Position numbers and translations under genes: made by a program. From Alcanivoracaceae bacterium (GTDB lineage: Bacteria > Pseudomonadota > Gammaproteobacteria > Xanthomonadales > Marinicellaceae): 43,261 bases of DNA. The notes under the pieces were generated by a model that was not told the DNA's origin, made no database searches, and saw nothing but the letters and a program-made list of their open reading frames with translations. The first letter of the stretch is position 1, and every line of letters begins with the position of its first letter. Below, piece after piece: positions 10,279-19,666 of this stretch. The stretch covers positions 1 through 43,261 of the forward strand of contig JAESTH010000307.1 of NCBI GenBank assembly GCA_016763695.1. The letters are read 5' to 3'.

Positions 10279-11209
10279 ATAGCGTAAATAAAACAAATTT
10301 AACAATAGCCGTAATAATGGGTGGCGTCTCCGCTGAAAGAGCTGTTTCTCTACGCTCAGGAGATGCTGTTGTCAAAGCATTAAAACAACAGAACTTTAAT
10401 GTCACAGCCATTGATGAGTTGAACAATTACTAAATAGTGACTACAAAAAATATGATGCGGTGTTCAACATTTTACACGGAGAAGCTGGAGAAAATGGCGA
10501 ACTTGCAGGCCTGCTGTCATCATTAAACATCAATTACACAGGTTGCGATGTGACTGGCGCCGTTTTAAGCTGGAACAAAGACATAGCAAAAACCCTTGTT
10601 GCAGCCAAAGGTATAAAGACCCCTGGTGCGCAAATACTGAAGGATGTTAATCAATTAACAATCTCCGACAAGGGCCCGTGGATAGTAAAACCAACCAAAG
10701 AAGGCTCAAGTGTTGGCTTATATTATGTAAAAGATAAAAAAGAATTAACCTACTGTGTTAAAAAGGCATTGCAGGATGTAGATTCCGTTTTAGTAGAAGA
10801 CTTTATAGCAGGCACAGAGTGTACAGTTGCCATTATAAAAGACAATGTTCTACCAGTAATACGAATAGAACCAGAAGTAGGACTTTATGACTACCAAGCC
10901 AAGTATGAAAGCACTGGCACAAAATATTTTTGCCCCAGCGGCTTTAATGAAGAATTAGAAAATGCACTCAAAAATGACGCCTTAAGAGCCTTTAATGCCT
11001 TAGGTCTAAAGGGCTGGGGTCGTGTTGATTTTATAGTCGATACTGATGGGAATCGCTGGTTTCTTGAAGCCAATACCACACCAGGTATGACAGAAACAAG
11101 TCTGGTACCAAAAGCCGCCGCCGCAATTGGCTGGAGCTTTGATGAATTAGTAAAGCAGATTTTATCAACTGCATTTACAGATAAGAAAACAAGGAATGAC
11201 AATGTCTAA
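10275..11209 (+). CDS. ddl: D-alanine:D-alanine ligase, interrupted by a one-base frameshift as sequenced
   Basis: Ddl joins two D-alanines with ATP to make the substrate of MurF. The ATG at 10275 overlaps the murC stop (ATGA) and opens with IAVIMGGVSAERAVSLRSG, the family N-terminus. This frame stops at 10431-10433. The remainder continues in another frame with EQLLNSDYKKYDAVFNILHG, then the ATP-grasp features KPTKEGSSVGL, EDFIAGTECTVAI, KGWGRVDF and FLEANTTPGMTETSLVP. One extra base at 10419-10420 gives an intact 311-residue protein. The part from GTG 10460 alone lacks the N-terminal substrate loop. I read this as an indel in the data; if real, an intact ddl copy elsewhere would be expected. 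Confidence 0.92.
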
Positions 11210-11942
11210 AGAGGCCAAACTATCCTTATTATTCATTTCATTAACCATCCTGTTAATGGCAGCACTGATGTCAGGAGTCATTCAATCCAGTCATTGGAGT
11301 ATTGATAAAATCGAACTTGATGCAGAGTTTAGGCGAGTCAACACTGAGCAAATAAGAATTGCTGTGGCAACATACCCTGAGAGATCATTCTTTAAGGTAA
11401 ACGCCAATACCATTAGAGAAAATTTAATGATCATCCCTTGGGTACAACGAGTGACTGTCAATAAAAAATGGCCAAATAGCCTAGTTATTAAAGTTATTGA
11501 ACACAAAGCCGTAGCTGTCTGGAATAAAGACAAACTATTAAACGAGAATGGTGAAATATTTGAGGTAGATAGCATAGATGATTTAACAGCCTTACCACAC
11601 ATTCAGGGAAACAACCAGATATCACAACAGATCTGGGACAAATTCATCAGATTTAATAATATAGTTAAAAATACTGGTTTTGATATCACTTCAACCACAG
11701 TCAGTAACCGAGGAGGATGGTCTCTATTTTTATCCAATGGTATGAATATAAACCTTGGTTCACAGAAAATGGATGCAAAACTTGTAAGATTAACCGATAC
11801 ATGGGCAAAACTATTAAAACATAATGGACAGACACCCAAATATATTGATTTAAGATACACAAATGGATATGTGGTTAAATGGCCACAATCAGAAATTGAC
11901 AATAGTCAGCTAGCACAAATTACAGGAAATAATAATGGCTAA
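11202..11942 (+). CDS. ftsQ: cell division protein FtsQ
   Basis: FtsQ is a bitopic divisome protein that links FtsA/FtsZ-stage proteins to FtsL/FtsB and controls FtsWI. It has a short cytoplasmic tail, one membrane segment at about residues 7-28, a POTRA-like domain (SIDKIELDAEFRRVN through PWVQRVTVNKKWPNSLVIKVIEHKAVAVW), then the beta domain ending in IDLRYTNGYVVKW. AAGGA at 11191-11195 is well spaced for ATG 11202; the in-frame ATG at 11196 is too close to it. The gene overlaps both the ddl end and the ftsA start. Confidence 0.95.
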   Translation: MSKEAKLSLLFISLTILLMAALMSGVIQSSHWSIDKIELDAEFRRVNTEQIRIAVATYPERSFFKVNANTIRENLMIIPWVQRVTVNKKWPNSLVIKVIEHKAVAVWNKDKLLNENGEIFEVDSIDDLTALPHIQGNNQISQQIWDKFIRFNNIVKNTGFDITSTTVSNRGGWSLFLSNGMNINLGSQKMDAKLVRLTDTWAKLLKHNGQTPKYIDLRYTNGYVVKWPQSEIDNSQLAQITGNNNG

Positions 11943-13158
11943 AAAAATAGACAATAGTTTAGTCGTAGGCTTGGATATTGGCACCTCGAAAATTGTCGCA
12001 ATTGTTGGGGAACAACATAAGGATGATAGCTTGGAAGTTGTTGGCATAGGCTCATCACCTTCAAGAGGCTTAAAACGAGGTGTAGTTGTAGATATCGAAT
12101 CGACGGTACAGTCAATCAGGCGTGCGATTGAAGAAGCAGAATTAATGGCAGGCTGTGAAATACAATCTGTTTATGCAGGGATTGCAGGCAGTCATATCCG
12201 CGGTATAAATTCACACGGAATTGTAGCGATAAAAGACAAAGAAGTCACCGCCAGTGATGTAGAAAAAGTATTAGAAGCTGCGAAAGCAGTTGCTATTTCT
12301 GCAGATCAGCGGGTGCTTCATGTATTACCACAAGAATATGTCATAGATGGACAGGATGGTATCAGACACCCAATTGGCATGTCTGGCGTCAGGCTGGAGG
12401 CCAGAGTTCACCTAATAACGGGCTCAGACTCTGCGGCACAAAACATTTCTAAATGTGTGGCAAGGTGTGGATTAAATATAGATCAACTAATTGTTGAGCA
12501 ACTGGCATCATCAGAGTCAGCACTGACAGACGACGAAAAAGAATTAGGCGTCTGCCTGGTAGATATTGGTGCTGGTACCACCGATATAGCCGTATTCACC
12601 AATGGTGCAATCAGGCATGCCTCTGCCATTCCTATAGCAGGCGATCAAGTGACTAATGATATTGCGGTGGCGATGCGAACACCAACGCAATACGCAGAAG
12701 AAATAAAATTAAAATACGCATGTGCCTTACGACAATTAGCATCAGCTGAAGAAACCATATCAGTACCCAGTGTAGGTGATAGAGCTCCGCGTAGATTAGC
12801 AAGACAAACATTAGCAGAAGTGGTAGAACCACGATATGAAGAACTCTTCACACTTGTACAGGCAGAACTACAAAGAAGCGGTTACTCTGAATTGATTGCA
12901 GCTGGCATAGTATTAACTGGTGGCGCCTCAAAAATGGAAGGAACTGTAGAACTCGCTGAGGAAATATTTCATTTACCAGTAAGAATTGGTAAACCACAAA
13001 ACATATCAGGATTAAAAGAAGTGGTCAATAATCCTGTACATTCAACTGGGGTCGGATTGCTTCTTTATGGCAGCAAAAATGAACGCAGTGGCGACAACAT
13101 AAATGAACCAACGCATTGGTTTAGTAAATTTAAAAAATGGTTCTTCTCTGAATTTTAA
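11935..13158 (+). CDS. ftsA: cell division protein FtsA
   Basis: FtsA is an actin-like ATPase that anchors FtsZ filaments to the membrane and recruits later divisome proteins. The 407 residues carry the phosphate-1 motif GLDIGTSKI near residue 14, the 1C subdomain typical of FtsA, the phosphate-2 motif DIGAGTTDIAVF, and the adenosine motif GGASKMEG. The last 14 residues, HWFSKFKKWFFSEF, make the amphipathic membrane-targeting helix. The start ATG lies inside the ftsQ end with AGGA upstream. Confidence 0.98.
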   Translation: MAKKIDNSLVVGLDIGTSKIVAIVGEQHKDDSLEVVGIGSSPSRGLKRGVVVDIESTVQSIRRAIEEAELMAGCEIQSVYAGIAGSHIRGINSHGIVAIKDKEVTASDVEKVLEAAKAVAISADQRVLHVLPQEYVIDGQDGIRHPIGMSGVRLEARVHLITGSDSAAQNISKCVARCGLNIDQLIVEQLASSESALTDDEKELGVCLVDIGAGTTDIAVFTNGAIRHASAIPIAGDQVTNDIAVAMRTPTQYAEEIKLKYACALRQLASAEETISVPSVGDRAPRRLARQTLAEVVEPRYEELFTLVQAELQRSGYSELIAAGIVLTGGASKMEGTVELAEEIFHLPVRIGKPQNISGLKEVVNNPVHSTGVGLLLYGSKNERSGDNINEPTHWFSKFKKWFFSEF

Positions 13159-13202
13159 CAGAGTTAACATAGATAACAGATGATTTTTAATAAAACATTT
13201 TC

Positions 13203-13207
13203 GGAGG
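13203..13207 (+). promoter_or_regulatory. strong ribosome binding site of ftsZ
   Basis: GGAGG lies seven bases before the ftsZ ATG at 13215. It is among the strongest Shine-Dalgarno sequences in the dcw operon, fitting the need for far more FtsZ than its upstream neighbours. It settles the start codon. Confidence 0.8.
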
Positions 13208-13214
13208 TAATAAA

Positions 13215-14390
13215 ATGTTTGAAATAATGGAGAATGACAGCAGTGGTGCTGTAATAAAAGTAATAGGGCTAGGCGGCGGCGGTGGTAACACTGTCCAACA
13301 AATGGTCGAAGCTGACATCAATGGCGTTGAGTTTATTTGTGCTAACACAGATGTACAGGCACTAGACAAAACCCGATGTAAAAATATTATTCGCATAGGG
13401 CAAAATGTCACAAAAGGTCTTGGAGCAGGTGCAAACCCCGAAGTGGGCAGACAAGCCGCTCTTGAAGACAGAGAAAAAATCAAAGAAGTTCTTACTGGTA
13501 CTGACATGGTCTTTATCACTGCAGGCATGGGCGGAGGAACAGGCACAGGAGCTGCCCCAGTAGTGGCACAAATTGCCAAAGAAATGAACATATTAACTGT
13601 TGCAGTGGTAACCAAACCTTTCCCTTTTGAAGGGAAAAGACGCATGATGGTCGCAGAAAAAGGCATACAGGAACTTGAAGAACATGTAGACTCATTAATC
13701 ACTATTCCCAATGGTAAGTTACTGACCCATTTTGATAGAGATGTCACCCTGCTTAATGCTTTTAAAGCATCCAACGATGTATTACATGGAGCCGTACAAG
13801 GCATCTCTGATCTTATTACATGCCCAGGTATGGTTAATGTCGATTTTGCAGATGTCAAAACAGTCATGTCCGAAATGGGTATGGCAATGATGGGTACTGG
13901 CGTGGGTCGTGGTGATGATAGAGCTGCTGTTGCAACTGAGTTAGCCATTAATAGCCCACTACTTGAAGACATCGACATGCATGGAGCCAAAGGGATACTG
14001 GTTAATGTCACAGCAGGAATGGACTTGAGTTTAGGTGAAATTCAGGAAATTGGTGAAATGGTAGAAGAATACACTTCAGACACATCAACCGTAGTCATTG
14101 GTACTGCCATTGATATGGATATGGATGGTGAAATAAGAGTGACAGTGGTCGCAACAGGATTAAATGGCTCAAAAGCAAGAAAAGTTGAATTAGTGCCAAA
14201 TAAAGTTACCGAAAAAGTAGAGATATCAGCTTCTTATATAAAACCAAGAGCAAGTAATAGCGCATCACATGCTGTCGCTCATCAAATGGACCATAACAGT
14301 GACACTGAAACCATCAAGGCTGATAAAGATCCCATGATGTCAGAAGACTATCTCGATATCCCTGCTTTCCTAAGGAACCAAGCAGATTAA
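13215..14390 (+). CDS. ftsZ: cell division protein FtsZ
   Basis: FtsZ is the tubulin-like GTPase that forms the Z ring. The 391 residues hold the nucleotide-binding start [15 protein letters not shown], the tubulin signature GGGTGTG at 106-112, FPFEGKRR, and the NxDFAD T7-type loop ([10 protein letters not shown]). A variable linker is followed by the conserved C-terminal peptide [14 protein letters not shown], which binds FtsA and ZipA. A 56-base gap with a strong ribosome binding site separates it from ftsA, and a hairpin terminator follows at 14425. Confidence 0.99.
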   Translation: MFEIMENDSSGAVIKVIGLGGGGGNTVQQMVEADINGVEFICANTDVQALDKTRCKNIIRIGQNVTKGLGAGANPEVGRQAALEDREKIKEVLTGTDMVFITAGMGGGTGTGAAPVVAQIAKEMNILTVAVVTKPFPFEGKRRMMVAEKGIQELEEHVDSLITIPNGKLLTHFDRDVTLLNAFKASNDVLHGAVQGISDLITCPGMVNVDFADVKTVMSEMGMAMMGTGVGRGDDRAAVATELAINSPLLEDIDMHGAKGILVNVTAGMDLSLGEIQEIGEMVEEYTSDTSTVVIGTAIDMDMDGEIRVTVVATGLNGSKARKVELVPNKVTEKVEISASYIKPRASNSASHAVAHQMDHNSDTETIKADKDPMMSEDYLDIPAFLRNQAD

Positions 14391-14424
14391 GTAGTCAAAA
14401 TTTAGACCGAGTTAAATGTAAATC

Positions 14425-14457
14425 ATTGCAGTTTCACCTCCGAGACTGCAATTTTTA
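14425..14457 (+). terminator. rho-independent terminator after ftsZ
   Basis: An 11-base-pair stem (ATTGCAGTTTC with GAGACTGCAAT, one T-G wobble) encloses a six-base loop and runs into a T tract at 14452-14456. It marks the end of the dcw transcript, so lpxC needs its own promoter, which is found just downstream. Confidence 0.9.
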
Positions 14458-14510
14458 TACCACTCTGTGGTAAAAAACCCACAGTACGTTGTGCGAATAC
14501 AACTAAAATT

Positions 14511-14539
14511 TTGTCAATCCAATAAATATGTGATAAACT
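14511..14539 (+). promoter_or_regulatory. sigma-70-type promoter of lpxC
   Basis: TTGTCA at 14511-14516 and TAAACT at 14534-14539 are separated by exactly 17 bases, after the ftsZ terminator and 39 bases before the lpxC start. Transcription would begin near 14546 and give a leader of about 33 bases. Confidence 0.75.
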
Positions 14540-14578
14540 TCTCATTTCTTAGAGTTGTAAAATTTTCATAAAATAATA

Positions 14579-15484
14579 ATGATAAAACAAAGAACCCTGA
14601 AAAATACGGTAAGAGCCACTGGTGTTGGCATTCATACTGGACAAAAAGTATACATCACATTAAAACCTGCTGCAGTTGATACTGGTATTGTTTTTACAAG
14701 AACTGATTTATCAACACCCGTGCATTTGAAAGCCAATGCCAATTTAGTTGGTGACACCAGTATGTCAACGACATTGATTAAAGACGGCGTTAGAGTTTCA
14801 ACAGTAGAACACTTAATGGCTGCTTTTTGCGGCATGGGCATAGATAATTGCACAGTTGAACTCAGTGCATCTGAAGTACCCATCATGGATGGCAGTGCTG
14901 GCCCATTTGTCTTCCTGATACAATCTGCAGGAATACAACTTCAGGAAAAAGCCAAAAACTTTATCAGGGTTACTAAACCTGTAGAAATCAAACATGGTGA
15001 CAAAGTTGCCAGATTTTCACCTTATGACGGTTATAAATTAAGATTTGATATAGAGTTTAACCACCCCGCTTTTTCTGATCATACAAAATCTAAAGAAATT
15101 GACATCAGTACCAACGCCTTTGTCAAAGAAATTTCACGTGCTCGTACCTTTGGTTTTATGCGTGACATTGAAATGCTCAGAGAAAATAATTTAGCCATAG
15201 GTGGCAGCATGGACAATGCCATTGTACTTGATGACTACAGAGTCCTTAATCAAGATGGGCTCCGATATGAAGATGAATTTGTCAAACACAAAATATTAGA
15301 TGCAATTGGAGATATTTATCAATTGGGTCATCCTATTATCGGTTCATTTTACGGTTTTAAATCAGGACATGCATTGAATAATCAATTGGCAAGAAAGTTA
15401 CTACAACAGACAGACTGTTGGGAATTAGTGACTTACCAACACAAAAAACAAAAAGAAGAAGCGCTATATCCAGTTTTCGCCTAA
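14579..15484 (+). CDS. lpxC: UDP-3-O-acyl-N-acetylglucosamine deacetylase LpxC
   Basis: LpxC is the zinc hydrolase for the committed step of lipid A synthesis. The 301 residues are close to the E. coli length. Zinc ligands are H78 (in [10 protein letters not shown]), H237 and D241 (in [10 protein letters not shown]); H264 in SGHALNN is the catalytic base, and [11 protein letters not shown] is a family hallmark. No clear Shine-Dalgarno sequence precedes the ATG, so initiation may be weak or depend on the AT-rich leader. In enterobacteria LpxC is controlled by proteolysis through its C-terminus; nothing here shows whether that holds. Confidence 0.98.
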   Translation: MIKQRTLKNTVRATGVGIHTGQKVYITLKPAAVDTGIVFTRTDLSTPVHLKANANLVGDTSMSTTLIKDGVRVSTVEHLMAAFCGMGIDNCTVELSASEVPIMDGSAGPFVFLIQSAGIQLQEKAKNFIRVTKPVEIKHGDKVARFSPYDGYKLRFDIEFNHPAFSDHTKSKEIDISTNAFVKEISRARTFGFMRDIEMLRENNLAIGGSMDNAIVLDDYRVLNQDGLRYEDEFVKHKILDAIGDIYQLGHPIIGSFYGFKSGHALNNQLARKLLQQTDCWELVTYQHKKQKEEALYPVFA

Positions 15485-15494
15485 TCACAAACAA

Positions 15495-15923
15495 ATGAAT
15501 ACTTATACTAAAACATGTATCCTATTTTTGGTTTTTTTGCTATCTGCATGCAGCAGCTCTTCTGTGACCAAAAACAACCGTTTTGAAATATTTAATAATT
15601 ATATAGCTGACAACAAATTGGCATCACTCACCAGTATTAACACCTTTAAATTTCAAGGGTGGAACTCACTGGATCCCAAACACTTAATTGTCTCTAGCAA
15701 TCTGCGAAAATCATATCTGCTAACTCTGACAAACTACTGTAACGATCTGGATGTTACTCATAACATTCTCATAAAACAGACGCTAAGTAGTAGATTAAGC
15801 ACAAGATTTGACTACATAATAGTCCCCGGACAAGCTGGACAACAGTGTAAAATAAAATCCATTCACGAAATAACTAAACTGCAAAGAAACGAATTGACAG
15901 CCTTGAGAAAAAATTCAAAATAA
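15495..15923 (+). CDS. small lipoprotein, DUF6491-like
   Basis: The 142-residue product has a lipoprotein signal peptide with lipobox L-S-A-C (Cys19), then Ser residues, so outer membrane sorting is plausible. The body resembles DUF6491 proteins: a FDYIIVPGQ..QCKIKSIHEI segment near the end and two further cysteines that could form a disulfide. It starts 10 bases after lpxC stops and is probably cotranscribed with it. I recognise the family only loosely and know no function for it. Confidence 0.7.
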   Translation: MNTYTKTCILFLVFLLSACSSSSVTKNNRFEIFNNYIADNKLASLTSINTFKFQGWNSLDPKHLIVSSNLRKSYLLTLTNYCNDLDVTHNILIKQTLSSRLSTRFDYIIVPGQAGQQCKIKSIHEITKLQRNELTALRKNSK

Positions 15924-16118
15924 CAAGATATAGTTACAATAAATGCATAAAATTATGATTGGCCGAATTGTCAACATTTATCATATATTTGAACTCAATC
16001 ACAATTTCATTTGTAATAATTACATATAATTGATAGTATGAAAACATTCGTGGGAACTTTACATGAGTAAATTGTTCTAAACGTATGTTTAAACTAGATT
16101 AATTGGGATTATATCAAG

Positions 16119-16901
16119 GTGACTAATAAACAATTACTGATTTTTATTCTTTTCGCTATCAACAGCTTGAGCGTGCTGGCGGAAGATGGTGGCGCGTTAA
16201 ATTATGACAAATTTGATTCGCAGTATTTAGAGTCAACTCCCATCAGGTATAATGATGACTGGATTAAAATTAAAAGCAGTCCAAAAACACCCGTTTTTTC
16301 CGTCTTAAAGAACCAAGATATCACCTTTGGTGACGAGTTAGCAATCGCTTGGAATTTATCCAACTTTTTAAGTGTCAATTTAAGCGTATTTGATACTCCA
16401 ACAAACAACTACATTGCAAACGTTACGCCAAATCCTTTTAATCAAAATATTAGCCAGAATAAAAGCTTAAACACGCTAACAATACAACAACCCTTACTAG
16501 ATGTAAATCGCAACCTATCTGGATACAAACTTGGCGTTTCTTCTGAAATGGGAATTGGTAATAATTATAAACTGAATATTAAATTCAACTATGGACAACT
16601 CGAAGAGGCAAATTTAGCTGGATTTAATAGTAACGAGATAAACACAACCTCTTTCACTCTGGGTATACGTAAGGCAAAATTTGGTGCATCGATAAATACA
16701 GACTCCTATCTAGAAGACAATGTCGACTTGATTGACCACTCCCGCCTGGGACTTGAATTTGACTGGCACTTTTCAGATGATACCACTATTTCTTTTGGTA
16801 CCAAACAACGTCTAAATAGCAACTCTTATCTTGACAGGTCTCACTCTTTAGACAGCTTGACGGGTGACGTACAGTATATTAAATTTAAACATAATTTATA
16901 A
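16119..16901 (+). CDS. exported beta-strand-rich protein of unknown function
   Basis: I do not recognise this 260-residue protein. It starts with GTG at 16119 and has a clear signal peptide (hydrophobic core, cleavage likely after SVLA at about residue 21). The mature part shows many alternating hydrophobic/polar strands such as FLSVNLSVFD, YKLNIKFNYG, TTSFTLGIRKAKFGASI and RLGLEFDWHF, and ends in a strand. This is the pattern of a small outer membrane barrel or surface beta protein, but the final residue is leucine rather than the usual aromatic. It stands alone, with a TATAAT at 16025-16030 upstream but no convincing -35. Confidence 0.65.
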   Translation: MTNKQLLIFILFAINSLSVLAEDGGALNYDKFDSQYLESTPIRYNDDWIKIKSSPKTPVFSVLKNQDITFGDELAIAWNLSNFLSVNLSVFDTPTNNYIANVTPNPFNQNISQNKSLNTLTIQQPLLDVNRNLSGYKLGVSSEMGIGNNYKLNIKFNYGQLEEANLAGFNSNEINTTSFTLGIRKAKFGASINTDSYLEDNVDLIDHSRLGLEFDWHFSDDTTISFGTKQRLNSNSYLDRSHSLDSLTGDVQYIKFKHNL

Positions 16902-17206
16902 AATAATTGTTTGTCCATCGGTCATAAACTCATATCGTAACCTACTCGCCTCTGGAGCCTGTGCGAGAATAGAAAACCTACTCCGAAAAAGTTGAATTTG
17001 GGCAGCTTTCCACCTGATTTTCGTTAAATAGCCGTGCTATTCCGCCACAAATCAGCATTCTCTCGCTACGACTCCTATTCTCCCATAGGCTCCCAGTCAT
17101 TACCGCCCAGGTGGCAATCTCAAAAATATTACTGATTATTCTCCTTTCTCATAGTGATTAATCTGGCCTTTTGTTATAGTTCACCCTTTATTATTGAATC
17201 ATAAAA
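16902..17206. other. gene-free stretch between the exported protein and thrA
   Basis: I see no coding sequence on either strand here. The stretch holds the nested inverted-repeat element at 16954-17093, then an AT-rich lead-in to thrA. TATAGT at 17175-17180 could be a -10 for thrA, but I find no matching -35. No threonine/isoleucine-rich attenuator leader peptide of the E. coli thrL kind is evident. Confidence 0.6.
16954..17093. repeat. nested inverted-repeat element of about 140 bases
   Basis: The outer arms GGAGCCTGTGCGAGAATAG (16954-16972) and CTATTCTCCCATAGGCTCC (17075-17093) are reverse complements at 17 of 19 positions. Inside, CTGATTT (17014-17020) pairs with AAATCAG (17049-17055), and ATAGC (17028-17032) pairs with GCTAT (17036-17040) around a three-base loop. 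The element is visibly richer in GC than its flanks and has no reading frame, so it may be a dispersed palindromic repeat, a miniature element, or a structured RNA. Confidence 0.65.
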
Positions 17207-19666
17207 ATGCTAGTACAAAAATTTGGCGGCACTTCTCTCGCCACAACTGACAAGCTAAAGTCGGTTGCCAACATCATTGCAACCACAGTAAAAACATCGA
17301 CAACAGCTGTGGTGCTATCAGCCATGGGCAAAGTAACAAATCGATTGATTACAATAATTGAGGCTGCTAAAAATAATGATGACTGGCAATCAATGATACG
17401 TTCACTAGAAAATGATCATCAAAAAACGCTGATAGATATTAACTGCGCCTGTGCGACTGAAGCACAAAAACAACACACAAATATCAACTATTTATTTCAG
17501 GAAGCTGAAGCAAAATTACAAGGCATCTCATTATTAGCACAATGCCCTGATGACATCTACTCTTGGTTAATCACCTTGGGTGAGCAATTATCTGTGGCTA
17601 TCATGTATTCCCAACTATTATCTTTAGGTTTGAAAGTAAAAATTATTAATGCCCGAGACTGCATAACAACAACCGAAGATACATACGCTGGTGAAGTAGA
17701 TCTACCACAAACCAAACAACAACTAGCCAAATACAAAGATTCCGATGCACAGGTATTATTGATGGCTGGTTTTGCCGCATCAAGTAGTTCGGGCAAAGCC
17801 ACAACCCTAGGTCGCAATGGTTCTGATTATTCAGCGGCACTGATCGCCATCAGTTTACAGGCGCAATCCTGTGAAATATGGACCGATGTTGATGGTGTAT
17901 TCAATGCCAACCCTAGAGAAGTAAATAGCGCTTATTTAATTCCACAACTCAGCTATTATGAAGCAATGGAACTATCTTACTTTGGCGCCAGTGTATTACA
18001 TCCAAAAACCATCACGCCACTTATGCAAGCCAATATACCCTGTGTGATTAGAAACACCTTTAATCTTGACTCCGCAGGAACCACAATCAGCCACCGTTCA
18101 TATCAATCCAATAGCTTTGCAACGGCGATTTCGAGCTTACAAAACATCTCAATGGTTACAGTGAGTGGCCCAGGTATGAAAGGTATGATCGGCATGGCTG
18201 CCAGGGTATTTGAAACGATGTCCAATCAAAATATCAGCATAGTTCTGATTACCCAATCATCATCAGAATATTCCATCAGTTTCTGTATTGACACCCCTTC
18301 TAAACAGCTGGCAAAATCCTGTCTCGAAGAAGCTTTTTCCCTGGAGCTTAAAAACAATTTATTAGAACCGATTAACTTTAAAGATGATTTGGCAGTCATC
18401 ACCTTAATCTCAGATAATATGAAAAAAAGACGCGGGACAGCAGCCCAGTTTTTTCAATCTCTGGCCATTGCTAATGTAAATATCGTCGCCATTGCCCAGG
18501 GGTCAAATGAGCGTTCTATTTCTGCCGTAATAGAAGGCGATAGAGCGATACGGGGACTAAGAAGCTGCCATCAGTTATTTTTTGATAGCAGACAACAGGT
18601 GGAAATCATTCTTATTGGCTGTGGACTAGTTGGAGACGCTTTTTTACAACAAATACAGAAACAGCAAGCCTATCTTAACAAGCAAAATATCAGCATTAAG
18701 GTCTGCGGAATTGTCAATTCCAAAGGCGCCCTACTTGAAGAAAAAGGCATTGACATAAGCAACTACAAAGAACTATTAAAATCAGAATTACAGAGTATAG
18801 ACAGAGATAAACTAAAAACATTTAGACAACACTCAAATATGATCAACCCCATCATTGTTGATTGTACATCGTCGCAAAGCATTGCCGAGGCATATCTTGA
18901 TTTTTTCCAGGCTGGTTACCATATAGTTGCTGCCAATAAAAAAGCCAACACCCTGAGTTTTGATTACTACCAAAAGCTAAAACACACAGCCATCAAACAT
19001 AACCGTCAGTTTAACTATGAAACCAATGTTGGCGCAGGACTTCCCGTTATAGACACATTGAGAAATCTGATAAGAGCTGGTGATTCACTGTATAAATTTG
19101 AAGGCATACTTTCTGGCTCCATGTCATACATTTTTGGTAAACTTGATGAAGGTCTACCATTATCTGAGGCGGTAACAAAAGCAAAAAACAAAGGATTCAC
19201 CGAGCCAGATCCAAGAGACGATTTATCTGGCATGGACATAGCCAGAAAAGTCTTGATCATAGCCCGAGAATCAGGACTGAATCTGGAGTTAAGCGATGTC
19301 AAAATAGATTCATTACTTACAGAGGAATTGATTAATTGTAAAACAGCAGATGAGTTTATGCAAAAGTTACCAGAACTCGATGACTCAATCAAACTGTTAA
19401 GTCAACAGGCACAAGCCGAAAACTGTGTATTACGATACATAGGTATAGTCAACCAGGACAGTTGTCAGGTGAAAATTGAGAAAATACCCAATGGCTCTGC
19501 CCTTTATTCAGTTAAAGAGGGTGAAAATGCCATTTCATTTTTCAGTGAATACTATCAACCTATACCCATGGTACTGCGAGGATACGGTGCTGGAGCAGAA
19601 GTCACTGCTGCAGGCATTTTTTCTGATGTTATAAAAATATTACCCTCAAAAAGTAGTTTCGTTTGA
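17207..19666 (+). CDS. thrA: bifunctional aspartate kinase / homoserine dehydrogenase
   Basis: This fused enzyme phosphorylates aspartate and later reduces aspartate semialdehyde to homoserine, feeding threonine and methionine. The 819 residues match E. coli ThrA in length. The kinase domain (about 1-295) opens with KFGGTSLA and contains TTLGRNGSDYSA. Two ACT regulatory units follow (about 315-460). The homoserine dehydrogenase begins with the NAD(P) loop LIGCGLVGDAF and includes AANKKAN, NYETNVGAGLPVI and GILSGSMSYIF. The ACT units imply feedback control. No thrB or thrC follows; lolB does, overlapping the stop by one base. Confidence 0.97.
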   Translation: MLVQKFGGTSLATTDKLKSVANIIATTVKTSTTAVVLSAMGKVTNRLITIIEAAKNNDDWQSMIRSLENDHQKTLIDINCACATEAQKQHTNINYLFQEAEAKLQGISLLAQCPDDIYSWLITLGEQLSVAIMYSQLLSLGLKVKIINARDCITTTEDTYAGEVDLPQTKQQLAKYKDSDAQVLLMAGFAASSSSGKATTLGRNGSDYSAALIAISLQAQSCEIWTDVDGVFNANPREVNSAYLIPQLSYYEAMELSYFGASVLHPKTITPLMQANIPCVIRNTFNLDSAGTTISHRSYQSNSFATAISSLQNISMVTVSGPGMKGMIGMAARVFETMSNQNISIVLITQSSSEYSISFCIDTPSKQLAKSCLEEAFSLELKNNLLEPINFKDDLAVITLISDNMKKRRGTAAQFFQSLAIANVNIVAIAQGSNERSISAVIEGDRAIRGLRSCHQLFFDSRQQVEIILIGCGLVGDAFLQQIQKQQAYLNKQNISIKVCGIVNSKGALLEEKGIDISNYKELLKSELQSIDRDKLKTFRQHSNMINPIIVDCTSSQSIAEAYLDFFQAGYHIVAANKKANTLSFDYYQKLKHTAIKHNRQFNYETNVGAGLPVIDTLRNLIRAGDSLYKFEGILSGSMSYIFGKLDEGLPLSEAVTKAKNKGFTEPDPRDDLSGMDIARKVLIIARESGLNLELSDVKIDSLLTEELINCKTADEFMQKLPELDDSIKLLSQQAQAENCVLRYIGIVNQDSCQVKIEKIPNGSALYSVKEGENAISFFSEYYQPIPMVLRGYGAGAEVTAAGIFSDVIKILPSKSSFV

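Noticed and set aside
13187-14011. A 274-codon open frame on the minus strand
   Set aside because: It lies opposite ftsZ, whose identity is certain, and its translation is a low-complexity Ser/Pro/Met-rich shadow with no family features.
14458-14472. TACCAC/GTGGTA hairpin as a second terminator
   Set aside because: It is only six base pairs and is followed by A residues rather than T on the plus strand; the stronger terminator just upstream suffices.
19015-19392. A 125-codon open frame on the minus strand
   Set aside because: It is antisense to the homoserine dehydrogenase domain of thrA and has no independent support.
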